DNA from: Desulfovibrionaceae bacterium
GTDB lineage: Bacteria > Pseudomonadota > Gammaproteobacteria > Burkholderiales > Burkholderiaceae_C
Length of the DNA stretch: 5,816 nt
Reading direction: 5' to 3'
Assembly: GCA_009778355.1 (NCBI GenBank)
Contig: WRJY01000174.1
Coordinates: forward strand, 1 to 5,816
Position 1 is the stretch's first letter; each line of letters begins with the position of its first letter. This document shows, piece by piece, positions 1 through 5,621 of this stretch. The notes under the pieces are model-generated. The model was given only the letters and a program-made list of their open reading frames with translations. It was not told the DNA's origin and made no database searches. The position numbers and the translations under genes were made by a program.

Positions 1-127
1 GCTCCAGAGAGCGGGCCAGGGTGGTCTTGCCGCATTGCCTCGGCCCCAGAAGGGCCACCACGGGCGTATCGGCCAGCGCCGCGCGGAGATTGACGGACAG
101 GGAACGGGGATAGGCGGGCGCGTCCAT
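1..127 (-). CDS. AAA_14/DUF4143-type ATP-binding protein, N-terminal fragment
   Basis: This is the first 42 codons of a minus-strand gene that runs off the left edge of the window. The visible protein begins MDAPAYPRSLSVNLRAALAD and continues into a hydrophobic strand (TPVVALL) followed by a Walker A P-loop, GPRQCGKTT, at residues 28-36 (Gly28, Gly33, Lys34, Thr35). The 'ADTPVVALLGPRQ.GKTTLAR' pattern is typical of the AAA_14/DUF4143 family, ATPases of about 380-430 residues. Their cellular role is poorly defined; some have been considered in toxin-antitoxin-like contexts. The start is the ATG at 127. No strong Shine-Dalgarno is seen upstream. The gene diverges from the chimeric ORF to its right, sharing a ~157-base gap. 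Family assignment is fairly safe from the P-loop context, but the C-terminal DUF4143 part lies outside the window. Confidence 0.72.
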   Translation of the reverse strand, partial: MDAPAYPRSLSVNLRAALADTPVVALLGPRQCGKTTLARSLE

Positions 128-254
128 TTGCTGGTTATTGTGGCGTCTGATTGCTTGTTTGAATTGCGTTCAATTGTTGCTTTAGTAGTCGTCCCATGGC
201 GCGGACGCTTGCCGGACCGCAAGCTCACGCGACTTGATGGTAAGCTCCGTAAAT

Positions 255-273
255 GATAATGATTCTTGTTTGC
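255..273 (+). promoter_or_regulatory. Candidate Fur box overlapping a putative promoter
   Basis: The 19 bases GATAATGATTCTTGTTTGC match the left half of the classical Fur-box consensus (GATAATGAT) exactly and the right half only loosely. The site lies 11 bases before the ATG at 285. A possible sigma70 promoter overlaps it: TTGATG at 234-239 as a -35, and the GATAAT at 255-260 as a -10. The spacing of 15 is shorter than ideal. An iron-loaded Fur bound here would cover the -10, so iron repression of the downstream outer-membrane protein is a reasonable inference. Only one half-site is strong. Confidence 0.5.
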
Positions 274-284
274 ATAATGGAGCC

Positions 285-2018
285 ATGAACAAACCGATCA
301 AGTGGGCCGCCGCCGTCTTGCTGCTGTCGCCGCTGGCCGTTCGGGCGATTCAGCCGCTGGTGAGCGACGATACGGGCACGCAGGGTGGGGGAGATTGGCA
401 GGTGGAGGCAAGCGCCGCGCAAGCCTCCCGCCAAGGCGCTGACGCGCGGCAGCGGCAGTGGAATGCGACGCTGATGCGCGGCCTGACTGAAGCGATGGAC
501 CTTTACATCGGCCTGCCTTATACCCAGTGCGGCGCTGGCTGTTCGGGCTGGAACGATGCCGCGCTGGGGCTGAAATGGCGGCTGGCCGAGTGGGGGCGGT
601 TCAGTCTGGCGGTCAAGCCGGAAATTACTCTGCCAACCGGCAACTGGCGTCGCGGCTTGGGCACGGAGCGCGCGGGCGCGGGGGCCACGGTGGCGGGGCA
701 GTGGCAGTCCGGGCCGTGGACGCTGCTGGCCAATGCCGGGCTGGCTTGGCAGCCCAACCGGCAGGGCGATCGGCGGGCGATCTGGCGGGTTTCCGGCGCG
801 GCGCTGTACCGCGTCACCGGCAAGCTCCAAATGGCGCTCGATGCGGTGGTGGAGCGCAATTCCTCGCCGGGCGCGGCAAGCCCGCCCGCTTTTCTGATGG
901 CCGCCGCCATCTATTCGCCCACGGATTGGCTCGATCTGAACAAGGCCGTCAAGCGCGACCCGCGCACCCACTTGCGCAGCGCCGCCAACAACTGGGACTA
1001 CTGGACCTTGCTGCCCGAGGCGCTGCACCAGATCACCGTCGTCATGAGCGACCGCGGCATTCCCGCCAGCTACCGCCACATGCACGGTTTCAGCTCGCAC
1101 ACGTACAGCTTCTGGAACGCTCAGGGCCAACGCTTCTGGGTCAAGATGCACTTCAAGACCCGGCAGGGCATCAAAAATCTGACCGACGCCGAGGCGGCTG
1201 AACTGGTCGGCCAGGACCGCGAAAGCCACCAGCGCGACTTGTACGAAGCCATCGCCCGCGGCGACTTTCCCAAGTGGACGATGTACGTGCAGGTCATGCC
1301 CGAAGCCGACGCCGAAAAATACCGCCTGCACCCCTTCGACCTGACCAAGGTCTGGTACAAGGCCGACTACCCGCTGATCGAGGTGGGCGAGTTCGAGCTG
1401 AACAGAAACCCGGAGAATTTCTTCCTCGATGTCGAGCAAAGCGCCTTCTCGCCCGCCAATCTGGTGCCCGGCATTGGCGTCAGCCCCGACCGCATGTTGC
1501 AAGCGCGTTTGTTCAACTACGCCGACGCGCAGCGTTACCGCCTGGGCGTGAACCACCAGCAAATTCCCGTCAACCGGGCGCGTTGCCCCGTGCACAGCAA
1601 CCACCGCGACGGCATGGGCCGCGTGGACGCCAACTACGGCGGCCTGCCGCACTACGAACCCAACAGCTTCGGCCAATGGCAAGCGCAGCCCCAGTTCGAG
1701 GAGCCGCCGCTCAAAATCCACGGCGACGTCAGATTCTGGTCGCAACACAAGGACGACGGCAACTACTTCGAGCAGCCGCGCAAACTGTTCCAGTCGATGA
1801 CGCCCGCGCAGCAGCAAGCCCTGTTCGGCAACACCGCCCGCGCGATGGGCGACGCGCCGGAGTTCATCAAGCGCCGCCACATCCGCAACTGCCACGCAGC
1901 CGACCCCGCCTACGGCGCAGGCGTGGCCAAGGCGCTGGGCATCGACTTGCAGAAGGCGCTGGCCTCCAAGAAGGATGACCCGATGCACGGCAACCCGCTG
2001 GTGGCGTTGCCCGCTTGA
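285..2018 (+). CDS. Chimeric ORF: truncated MetA/phenol-type outer-membrane protein fused in frame to a catalase lacking its N-terminal third
   Basis: The start is the ATG at 285, not the in-frame ATG at 234, because a signal peptide begins there (MNKPIKWAAAVLLLSPLAVRA, likely cut after Ala21) and a GGAG lies just upstream; product 577 aa. Residues ~22-217 look like the MetA-pathway-of-phenol-degradation/'transporter' outer-membrane barrel family: alternating strands, the IGLPY and EITLPTGN strand regions, and an ending IYSPTDWLDL that normally leads into a short final strand. From about residue 221 (AVKRDPRTHLRS) the sequence is a clade 3 small-subunit catalase up to its natural C-terminus: MSDRGIP, RHMHGFSSHTYS, FWVKMHFKTRQGIKNL, the proximal haem motif RLFNYADAQRYRLG (Arg408, Tyr412) and YEPNSFG. 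About 145-150 N-terminal residues of a normal ~480-500 aa catalase are missing, including the catalytic His and distal Asn, so peroxide-degrading activity is not expected. It is probably a deletion-born pseudogene pair with an open frame, or an assembly join. Confidence 0.85.
   Translation: MNKPIKWAAAVLLLSPLAVRAIQPLVSDDTGTQGGGDWQVEASAAQASRQGADARQRQWNATLMRGLTEAMDLYIGLPYTQCGAGCSGWNDAALGLKWRLAEWGRFSLAVKPEITLPTGNWRRGLGTERAGAGATVAGQWQSGPWTLLANAGLAWQPNRQGDRRAIWRVSGAALYRVTGKLQMALDAVVERNSSPGAASPPAFLMAAAIYSPTDWLDLNKAVKRDPRTHLRSAANNWDYWTLLPEALHQITVVMSDRGIPASYRHMHGFSSHTYSFWNAQGQRFWVKMHFKTRQGIKNLTDAEAAELVGQDRESHQRDLYEAIARGDFPKWTMYVQVMPEADAEKYRLHPFDLTKVWYKADYPLIEVGEFELNRNPENFFLDVEQSAFSPANLVPGIGVSPDRMLQARLFNYADAQRYRLGVNHQQIPVNRARCPVHSNHRDGMGRVDANYGGLPHYEPNSFGQWQAQPQFEEPPLKIHGDVRFWSQHKDDGNYFEQPRKLFQSMTPAQQQALFGNTARAMGDAPEFIKRRHIRNCHAADPAYGAGVAKALGIDLQKALASKKDDPMHGNPLVALPA
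936..957 (+). other. Fusion breakpoint between barrel-type outer-membrane domain and catalase remnant
   Basis: Codons 933-941 (Asp-Leu-Asn) fit the usual end of the barrel family (DWLDL...), while codons from 945 (Ala-Val-Lys-Arg-Asp-Pro) fit catalases, which typically read HAVKRDPRT here. Barrel proteins of this family also often read 'GVKRG' at this point. A shared stretch such as GTCAAGCGCG (948-957) could therefore have served as microhomology for a deletion joining two tandem genes. The microhomology is inferred from family sequence habits, not from a seen parental copy. Confidence 0.6.
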
Positions 2019-2091
2019 CGAGATCGAGTGGCTTTACGCTCAAGCCAGCAGGGGAAGATGCCTGGCAGCGCGTGGGGCTTGGGGGCGGTCT

Positions 2092-2850
2092 TTATTGCGC
2101 CCCGTCCACGAACACCCGCAACTCGCCCGGCTTGAATGCGGTCCATTGCTCGTCGCGGGTCAGGGGCGCGGTGGCGACCACGGCCACGCGGTCGGTGGGA
2201 GCGGTGTGCTCGGCGAAGTTCACCGTCAGGTCTTCGTCGGCCAGCCGCGCGCTGGCAAACGGGTGCTGGCGCACGATGTAGCACAGATGGGTGGAGGCGT
2301 GCGCCCATAGCGCTTCGCCGTTGGACAGCAGAAAATTGAACGTGCCGTGGCGAGCCGCCTGCGGCGCCAGTTCGCGCAGCGTGCGCGTCAGCTCATCGAC
2401 CGGCGGCACGCTGGCGTGCGCCTTGGCCAGCTCCTGCATCAGCCAGCAGAAGGCCAGCTCGCTGTCGGTGCTGCCCACGGGGCGAAAGTGCCCGTGCAGG
2501 CGCGGCGCGTAGTCCTTCAGGTCGCCGTTGTGGGCAAATACCCAATAGCGGCCCCACAGCTCGCGCGCGAAGGGGTGGCAGTTTTCCAGCGCGACGGCGC
2601 CCGCCGTGGCCTTGCGAATGTGCGAGATGACGTTGCGGCTCTTGATCGGGTAGCGGCGAATCAACTCGGCCACGGGCGAATCGCAGGCGGCGTGGCTGTC
2701 GATGAACAGGCGCGCGCCGCGTCCCTCGAAGAAGGCGATGCCCCAGCCGTCGGCGTGGTGGTCGGTGCGGCCGCCGCGTTGCGCGAAGCCGGCGAACGAG
2801 AAGGTCACGTCCGTCGGTGTGTTGCAGTTCATTCCGAGCAACTGGCACAT
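2092..2850 (-). CDS. Class II glutamine amidotransferase, YafJ-like
   Basis: The product is 252 aa, close to the usual ~250-280 aa of YafJ-type proteins. The start at 2850 is chosen because it yields MCQLLGMNCN: class II (Ntn-type) amidotransferases need Cys2 to become the N-terminal nucleophile after Met removal. Other family motifs appear in order: DGWGIAF (34-40), HIRKAT (77-82), ENCHPF (89-94), FAHNGDL (105-111) and GSTDSELAF (126-134). The family hydrolyses glutamine to release ammonia or acts on gamma-glutamyl compounds. The YafJ branch is a stand-alone domain whose true substrate is unsettled, and it is expected to be cytoplasmic. No good Shine-Dalgarno precedes the ATG, but the gene overlaps the end of the CWC gene by 22 bases, so translational coupling is likely. 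Its 3' end converges on the catalase remnant with 73 bases between them. Confidence 0.93.
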   Translation of the reverse strand: MCQLLGMNCNTPTDVTFSFAGFAQRGGRTDHHADGWGIAFFEGRGARLFIDSHAACDSPVAELIRRYPIKSRNVISHIRKATAGAVALENCHPFARELWGRYWVFAHNGDLKDYAPRLHGHFRPVGSTDSELAFCWLMQELAKAHASVPPVDELTRTLRELAPQAARHGTFNFLLSNGEALWAHASTHLCYIVRQHPFASARLADEDLTVNFAEHTAPTDRVAVVATAPLTRDEQWTAFKPGELRVFVDGAQ

Positions 2851-3089
2851 GGCGGCATTATCTTGGCAGCGCCGGTATCGGCAGCCGCGCAGCGGGCGCA
2901 GATGCAGGCCTTGCGGCGCGCCTGCGGCGGTACACGCTCCAGCAGCGCGGGCGTAAAGCTCGCGTGCGCGCACCAGCACGGCTGCGGGGCGTTGCCGTTC
3001 TGGGCAGGCGGCTGCGCCATCGCGCAGCCGTTCGGGCCGCCGCACAGCGGGCAGCGCGCAGGGTCAATGGGGGTGGCGGAAGGCTTCAT
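2829..3089 (-). CDS. Cysteine-rich CWC family protein
   Basis: The product is an 86 aa protein rich in cysteine. It carries CPLCGGPNGCAMA (Cys13, 16, 22), PCWC (Cys38, 40), and KACICARCAAA (Cys62, 64, 67), which is the pattern of the 'cysteine-rich CWC' family found in proteobacteria. The spacing suggests metal (probably zinc) binding, but the family function is unknown. The start at 3089 gives MKPSATPIDPARCPLC, a normal short N-terminus. The frame stays open upstream only because it runs antisense through the DksA gene. The C-terminus after Cys67 is a ~19-residue tail (including Cys81 and Cys84) that is encoded partly in the overlap with the amidotransferase start, and the CWC domain usually ends near this point. 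The two genes probably form one operon, transcribed from the gap shared with the divergent DksA gene. No clear Shine-Dalgarno is visible. Confidence 0.87.
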   Translation of the reverse strand: MKPSATPIDPARCPLCGGPNGCAMAQPPAQNGNAPQPCWCAHASFTPALLERVPPQARRKACICARCAAADTGAAKIMPPCASCSE

Positions 3090-3171
3090 GCGGGTGGTAT
3101 TCTGCGGGATGAAGCGCCGCGTCCGGCGCGCGGCTGGAAATTTGTGCGGACTTGAAGTAGGAGAAATCACC
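3090..3171. promoter_or_regulatory. Divergent control region between the CWC and DksA-type genes
   Basis: This 82-base gap must hold the start signals for both the CWC-amidotransferase pair (minus) and the DksA-type gene (plus). A GC-rich hairpin GCGCCG-CGTC-CGGCGC sits at 3114-3129, with an alternative stem GCCGCG/CGCGGC at 3116-3121 and 3129-3134. The plus-strand gene has a good Shine-Dalgarno, AGGAG at 3159-3163, eight bases before its ATG. I could not identify a convincing -35/-10 pair on either strand. Confidence 0.5.
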
Positions 3172-3558
3172 ATGACCCAGGCCCTGACTGCGTCCCAACT
3201 GCTGGAGCTTAAAGCACTGCTGCGCGCGCGCCGCGAGGACTTGGAGGCGCAAATGGCGCAGAACCGCGCCAATCTCGCGCCGGCCCAGAACACCGCTGGC
3301 AGCGTGTCGCAGGACGAGAACGCGCGCTTGTCCAACCAGACGCGCGAGGTCGATACGGCGCTGACCGCGCGGGACGCGCAGGATCTGGCGCGCATCGATC
3401 GCGCGCTCGATGCCCTGGAAGACGACAGCTATGGCCTGTGCGACGAGTGCGGTTGCGTCATTCCGTTCCAGCGCCTGAAGATCGAGCCGATGACGCAGCA
3501 CTGCGTGCAGTGCAAGTCCAAGTGGGAACAGGCCAATCCGCAGGCGGCTCGCCCATGA
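3172..3558 (+). CDS. DksA/TraR-family zinc-finger transcription regulator
   Basis: The product is 128 aa. Residues ~5-85 are predicted to form the long helical coiled-coil arm, ending with DLARIDRALDALEDDSYG. A C4 zinc finger follows: Cys90-x2-Cys93-x17-Cys111-x2-Cys114 (LCDECG ... HCVQCK), a hallmark of DksA/TraR proteins. These bind in the secondary channel of RNA polymerase and modify initiation, often with ppGpp. It is shorter than E. coli DksA (151 aa). The arm-tip region reads GSVSQDENARLSNQ rather than the DxxDxA motif needed for canonical DksA activity, so it may be a paralogue rather than the main DksA. ATG 3172 is supported by AGGAG eight bases upstream. It is divergent from the CWC gene and followed by a hairpin at 3606-3639. 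Confidence 0.92.
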   Translation: MTQALTASQLLELKALLRARREDLEAQMAQNRANLAPAQNTAGSVSQDENARLSNQTREVDTALTARDAQDLARIDRALDALEDDSYGLCDECGCVIPFQRLKIEPMTQHCVQCKSKWEQANPQAARP

Positions 3559-3605
3559 TGCCGGAGCCCGGTTTGCCGCCGGAAACGAGATTTTGTTCAA
3601 CCTGG

Positions 3606-3639
3606 AAGCCGTTTCGAGGCAGGCGCCGTGAAACGGTTT
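3606..3639 (+). terminator. Hairpin after the DksA-type gene, possible weak terminator
   Basis: A 10-bp stem (AAGCCGTTTC with GAAACGGTTT, one G-U pair) encloses a 14-base loop, starting 47 bases after the stop codon. Only three T's complete the 3' arm and no longer T tract follows, so it is a plausible but weak intrinsic terminator. Confidence 0.45.
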
Positions 3640-3667
3640 GATGGTCTGCGCCGGATGGCATGACGGC

Positions 3668-3697
3668 GGTTTGGGCCTGACCGCGCCAGCTTGATCG
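3668..3697 (+). repeat. Left copy of an imperfect 30-base direct repeat flanking the halogenase
   Basis: This stretch begins GGTTTGGGC and ends TTGATCG. It aligns without gaps to 5622-5651 with 25 of 30 identical, and all five mismatches are transitions. Going outward, similarity continues weakly to 3664 (27 of 34). The two copies lie 1954 bases apart on either side of the halogenase. Confidence 0.6.
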
Positions 3698-3745
3698 TGG
3701 CGCGAATATTTTATTTGACCGTTCTCTGGCAGCGGGCGGGCCAAA

Positions 3746-3751
3746 TATAAT
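3746..3751 (+). promoter_or_regulatory. Candidate -10 element (TATAAT) for the halogenase
   Basis: A perfect TATAAT lies in an AT-rich patch. A TTGACC at 3715-3720 is too far upstream (25-base spacing) to be its normal -35, and no good hexamer lies at 16-18 bases, so it may need an activator. Transcription from here would give a leader of about 265 bases before the ATG at 4022. Confidence 0.4.
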
Positions 3752-3904
3752 AACGAGACATAATTTAGACTGAATCAAGATAACCCGCAATCGGTATGCG
3801 CACGCGCGCGGCGCGGTGATTGGCGGCGGGTAATTTTAAAAAGCCCTGCCATGAGGTCGGGAATCACATTGACAAGCAAGGGATGCGGGGTATCATCACC
3901 CGTG

Positions 3905-3920
3905 CCTGCAGGTGTGCAGG
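3905..3920 (+). other. Stem-loop in the halogenase leader
   Basis: CCTGCA-GGTG-TGCAGG forms a perfect 6-bp stem with a tetraloop. It can be replaced by an alternative pairing, GCCTG (3904-3908) with CAGGC (3922-3926). A smaller stem, GGGT/ACCC, lies just before it (3888-3901). There is no match to a riboswitch I know, and no run of Trp codons to suggest trp-type attenuation. Confidence 0.35.
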
Positions 3921-3984
3921 ACAGGCGCGCGGCAATGGCGTGTGCAATGCATTCGCTGGATGCCGGGCCGCCATGCGGACCCGT

Positions 3985-3999
3985 TGCATGATTCATGCA
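3985..3999 (+). promoter_or_regulatory. 15-base dyad next to the halogenase ribosome-binding site
   Basis: TGCATG-ATT-CATGCA is a perfect 6-bp inverted repeat, ending 9 bases before the Shine-Dalgarno AAAGGAG (4009-4015). The latter lies six bases from the ATG at 4022. The dyad could be an operator for a dimeric regulator or a small RNA hairpin affecting initiation; the sequence alone does not decide. Confidence 0.4.
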
Positions 4000-4021
4000 G
4001 CATTTTTCAAAGGAGTAATAT

Positions 4022-5500
4022 ATGCTGAATTTAAGTCAAGCCAAGCGTATCGTCATCCTGGGTGGAGGGACAGCAGGGTGGTTCGCCGCGATTACGTTGC
4101 GCCGCATATTCAGCCCGCAGGTCGAGGTGCAGGTGATCGAATCCTCTAAAATCGGCATCATTGGTGTTGGCGAGGGTGGGCTGCTGAATTTTTCATCGGC
4201 ACTCGAGCACAATGGCATCGACATTCAGGAATTCATTAACGAAACCGGCGCCGCGCATAAATGGGGGTTTTGCTATGAAGGCTGGCGTACCGGCCGGCCC
4301 GATGACAAGTTTTACCACCTGTTCGCTTCGGCGGAAGGCAGTGCGTCGCGCTGGTCCGAGAATGGTTTTTATCCGTATTTCTCGGCCATGCTCAATCAGA
4401 AGGTGCCGCTGCACAAATATATTCGCGGCGCGCAACTCGTTTTGAACAATGCCACCCAGAAAGAAGCGACGGCGATGCTGGAGTCCGGAACAGCCGACAT
4501 CATACGTTCGTTTCACTTCGACAGCTACAGGATCGCAAAGTATTTCAAAAAAATTGCCCTCGCACGCGGCGTGAAGCATCGGGACGATCTGGTGGACCAG
4601 GTGGTCCTTGACGAACGGGGCTATGCCAAGCATCTGCGAATCGGCCAGGAACTGGTCGATGTCGATTTTCTCGTCGATGCATCCGGTCTTTCCAGAAAAG
4701 TGGTTGGCAATACACTCAATGGCCGATGGTATTCGTTCAGGGATTATCTCCTGATGAACAGCGCCATCCCATTTCATATGCCGCATCCTCTCAAGAATCC
4801 CATGCTCGTTACCCGCGCCATTGCCATGAACGCGGGCTGGATGTGGCAGATACCCTTGCAGGAGCGCGTTGGAGCAGGTTACGTTTTCAGCAGCGCGCAT
4901 CTGTCGGAAGATCAGGCGCTCGCGGAACTGGAAAAATACCTTGGTTTCCCGGTCGAACCGCAAAAAACCTTGAGGTATGACGGTGGGTGTTTCGAGAACG
5001 TCTGGATCGGCAACGTGATCGCGCTTGGCCTGTCGTCAGGCTTTGTAGAGCCGCTGGAGGCGACTTCCGTCGGCCAGATGCTCGAAGAGCTGAGGAATCT
5101 CGAACGGGTCTTGCGGCAGAGCCGTGGCATCGTATCGGATAAAGCCATCCGCGAGTTCAATGAAGCCAATCTGAAGTCGTGGCAGGGCATCCGCGATTTT
5201 TTACGGATGCACTATGATTGCGCTCGCTCCGATACCCAACTGTGGCGCGACGTGGCGGCGACCCCGTTGCCCGACAGCTACCGGGAAATCAAGGAGTGCT
5301 GGCAGTACAGATCTCCGCGGCTGCTGGATGTCGAAAGCTACGCAGCCAATGGCTGGAACGGCATCTTCCATGTCATCAACTGGATGTTTGTCGGCGGCGG
5401 GCTTGGAAACATTTCTGCAGAAGGCTCTGGCTATGACCTGATGAGCCTGCCGCCGGAAAAACGGAAATTGGCGCTGGATTTCGCAGAGCAGATGAAATAA
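4022..5500 (+). CDS. FAD-dependent halogenase, tryptophan halogenase family
   Basis: The product is 492 aa, normal for the family (~500-540 for PrnA/RebH types). The N-terminal Rossmann motif GGGTAGW is at 14-20. Lys80 in ETGAAHKWGF aligns with the catalytic lysine of PrnA/RebH (Lys79), which carries the halogenating hypohalite or chloramine equivalent. WMWQIP at 273-278 is the WxWxIP signature that separates these halogenases from monooxygenases. SSGFVEPLEATS (338-349) includes Glu346, the position of PrnA's catalytic Glu. Such enzymes use FADH2, O2 and chloride or bromide to halogenate an aromatic, usually indole-type, substrate, and need a separate flavin reductase; none is seen here. Deviations: GVGEGG (48-53) where Trp halogenases have GVGEA-S/T, and Ala347 where PrnA/RebH have Ser. 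A non-tryptophan substrate is therefore possible. ATG 4022 follows a strong AAAGGAG. The gene is less GC-rich than its neighbours, suggesting acquisition. Confidence 0.93.
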   Translation: MLNLSQAKRIVILGGGTAGWFAAITLRRIFSPQVEVQVIESSKIGIIGVGEGGLLNFSSALEHNGIDIQEFINETGAAHKWGFCYEGWRTGRPDDKFYHLFASAEGSASRWSENGFYPYFSAMLNQKVPLHKYIRGAQLVLNNATQKEATAMLESGTADIIRSFHFDSYRIAKYFKKIALARGVKHRDDLVDQVVLDERGYAKHLRIGQELVDVDFLVDASGLSRKVVGNTLNGRWYSFRDYLLMNSAIPFHMPHPLKNPMLVTRAIAMNAGWMWQIPLQERVGAGYVFSSAHLSEDQALAELEKYLGFPVEPQKTLRYDGGCFENVWIGNVIALGLSSGFVEPLEATSVGQMLEELRNLERVLRQSRGIVSDKAIREFNEANLKSWQGIRDFLRMHYDCARSDTQLWRDVAATPLPDSYREIKECWQYRSPRLLDVESYAANGWNGIFHVINWMFVGGGLGNISAEGSGYDLMSLPPEKRKLALDFAEQMK

Positions 5501-5527
5501 TAAAGGCGAAATGCCAGCGCTTTTATT
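5499..5527 (+). terminator. Hairpin overlapping the halogenase stop codon
   Basis: AATAAAGGCG (5499-5508) pairs with CGCTTTTATT (5518-5527), a 10-bp stem with one G-U pair and a 9-base loop. The T-rich 3' arm could act as part of an intrinsic terminator or protect the mRNA end. It begins inside the TAA stop codon. Confidence 0.45.
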
Positions 5528-5531
5528 TCCA

Positions 5532-5564
5532 CGGGCAGCCCCCGGCAAAACCGGTGGCTGCCCG
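5532..5564. terminator. Strong GC-rich hairpin between the halogenase and dnaB
   Basis: CGGGCAGCC pairs perfectly with GGCTGCCCG (9 bp). After one C/T mismatch the inner CCGG/CCGG stem closes a CAAAA loop. This is the strongest stem in the window. It sits between convergent genes, so it may terminate transcripts from either side, although no clear T tract follows on either strand. Confidence 0.55.
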
Positions 5565-5621
5565 CGTGTCAATGATTGACGCATTCCGGACGAATGGATG
5601 GATCATCCTGAAAACTGCAGT

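Larger units (their letters stand above)
3559..4021. other. 463-base non-coding stretch: DksA-gene 3' region and halogenase leader
   Basis: No gene with a convincing start and family resemblance is seen on either strand. The left part (to ~3700) is GC-rich and contains a hairpin and one copy of a direct repeat. From ~3700 the sequence becomes AT-rich (26 of 60 bases are G or C in 3721-3780) with a TATAAT at 3746-3751. The remainder up to 4021 looks like a long untranslated leader with several stem-loops. A 46-codon ORF at 3851-3991 and an antisense ORF at 3775-3996 lack ribosome-binding sites and recognisable content. Confidence 0.6.

Noticed and set aside
159..173. TTGAA-TTGCG-TTCAA inverted repeat upstream of the AAA_14-type gene
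   Set aside because: A 5-bp arm in AT-rich sequence is weak, and nothing ties it to a known regulator.
234..284. Upstream in-frame ATG at 234 as the chimera start
   Set aside because: It would bury the signal peptide behind 17 extra residues and place the Fur-like site and putative -10 inside the coding region.
225..1988. 587-codon minus-strand ORF opposite the porin-catalase chimera
   Set aside because: It lies fully antisense to an ORF with clear family matches, is full of Val/Ala/Arg/His repeats typical of GC-rich shadow frames, and shows no recognisable domain.
2347..3171. Upstream extension of the DksA-type frame through the CWC and amidotransferase region
   Set aside because: It is antisense to two genes with clear motifs, while ATG 3172 has its own good Shine-Dalgarno and family-like N-terminus.
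3715..3720. TTGACC as the -35 partner of TATAAT at 3746-3751
   Set aside because: The spacing is 25 bases, well outside the 16-18 of a sigma70 promoter.
3851..3991. 46-codon ORF ending 30 bases before the halogenase, considered as a possible modified-peptide precursor
   Set aside because: It has no Shine-Dalgarno, no Trp and no leader/core organisation, and its composition resembles translated non-coding DNA.
3775..3996. 73-codon minus-strand ORF in the halogenase leader
   Set aside because: No ribosome-binding site precedes it, no family is recognised, and it runs opposite the probable leader.
4193..4963. 256-codon minus-strand ORF inside the halogenase
   Set aside because: It is antisense to a gene with intact catalytic motifs and has no recognisable content.
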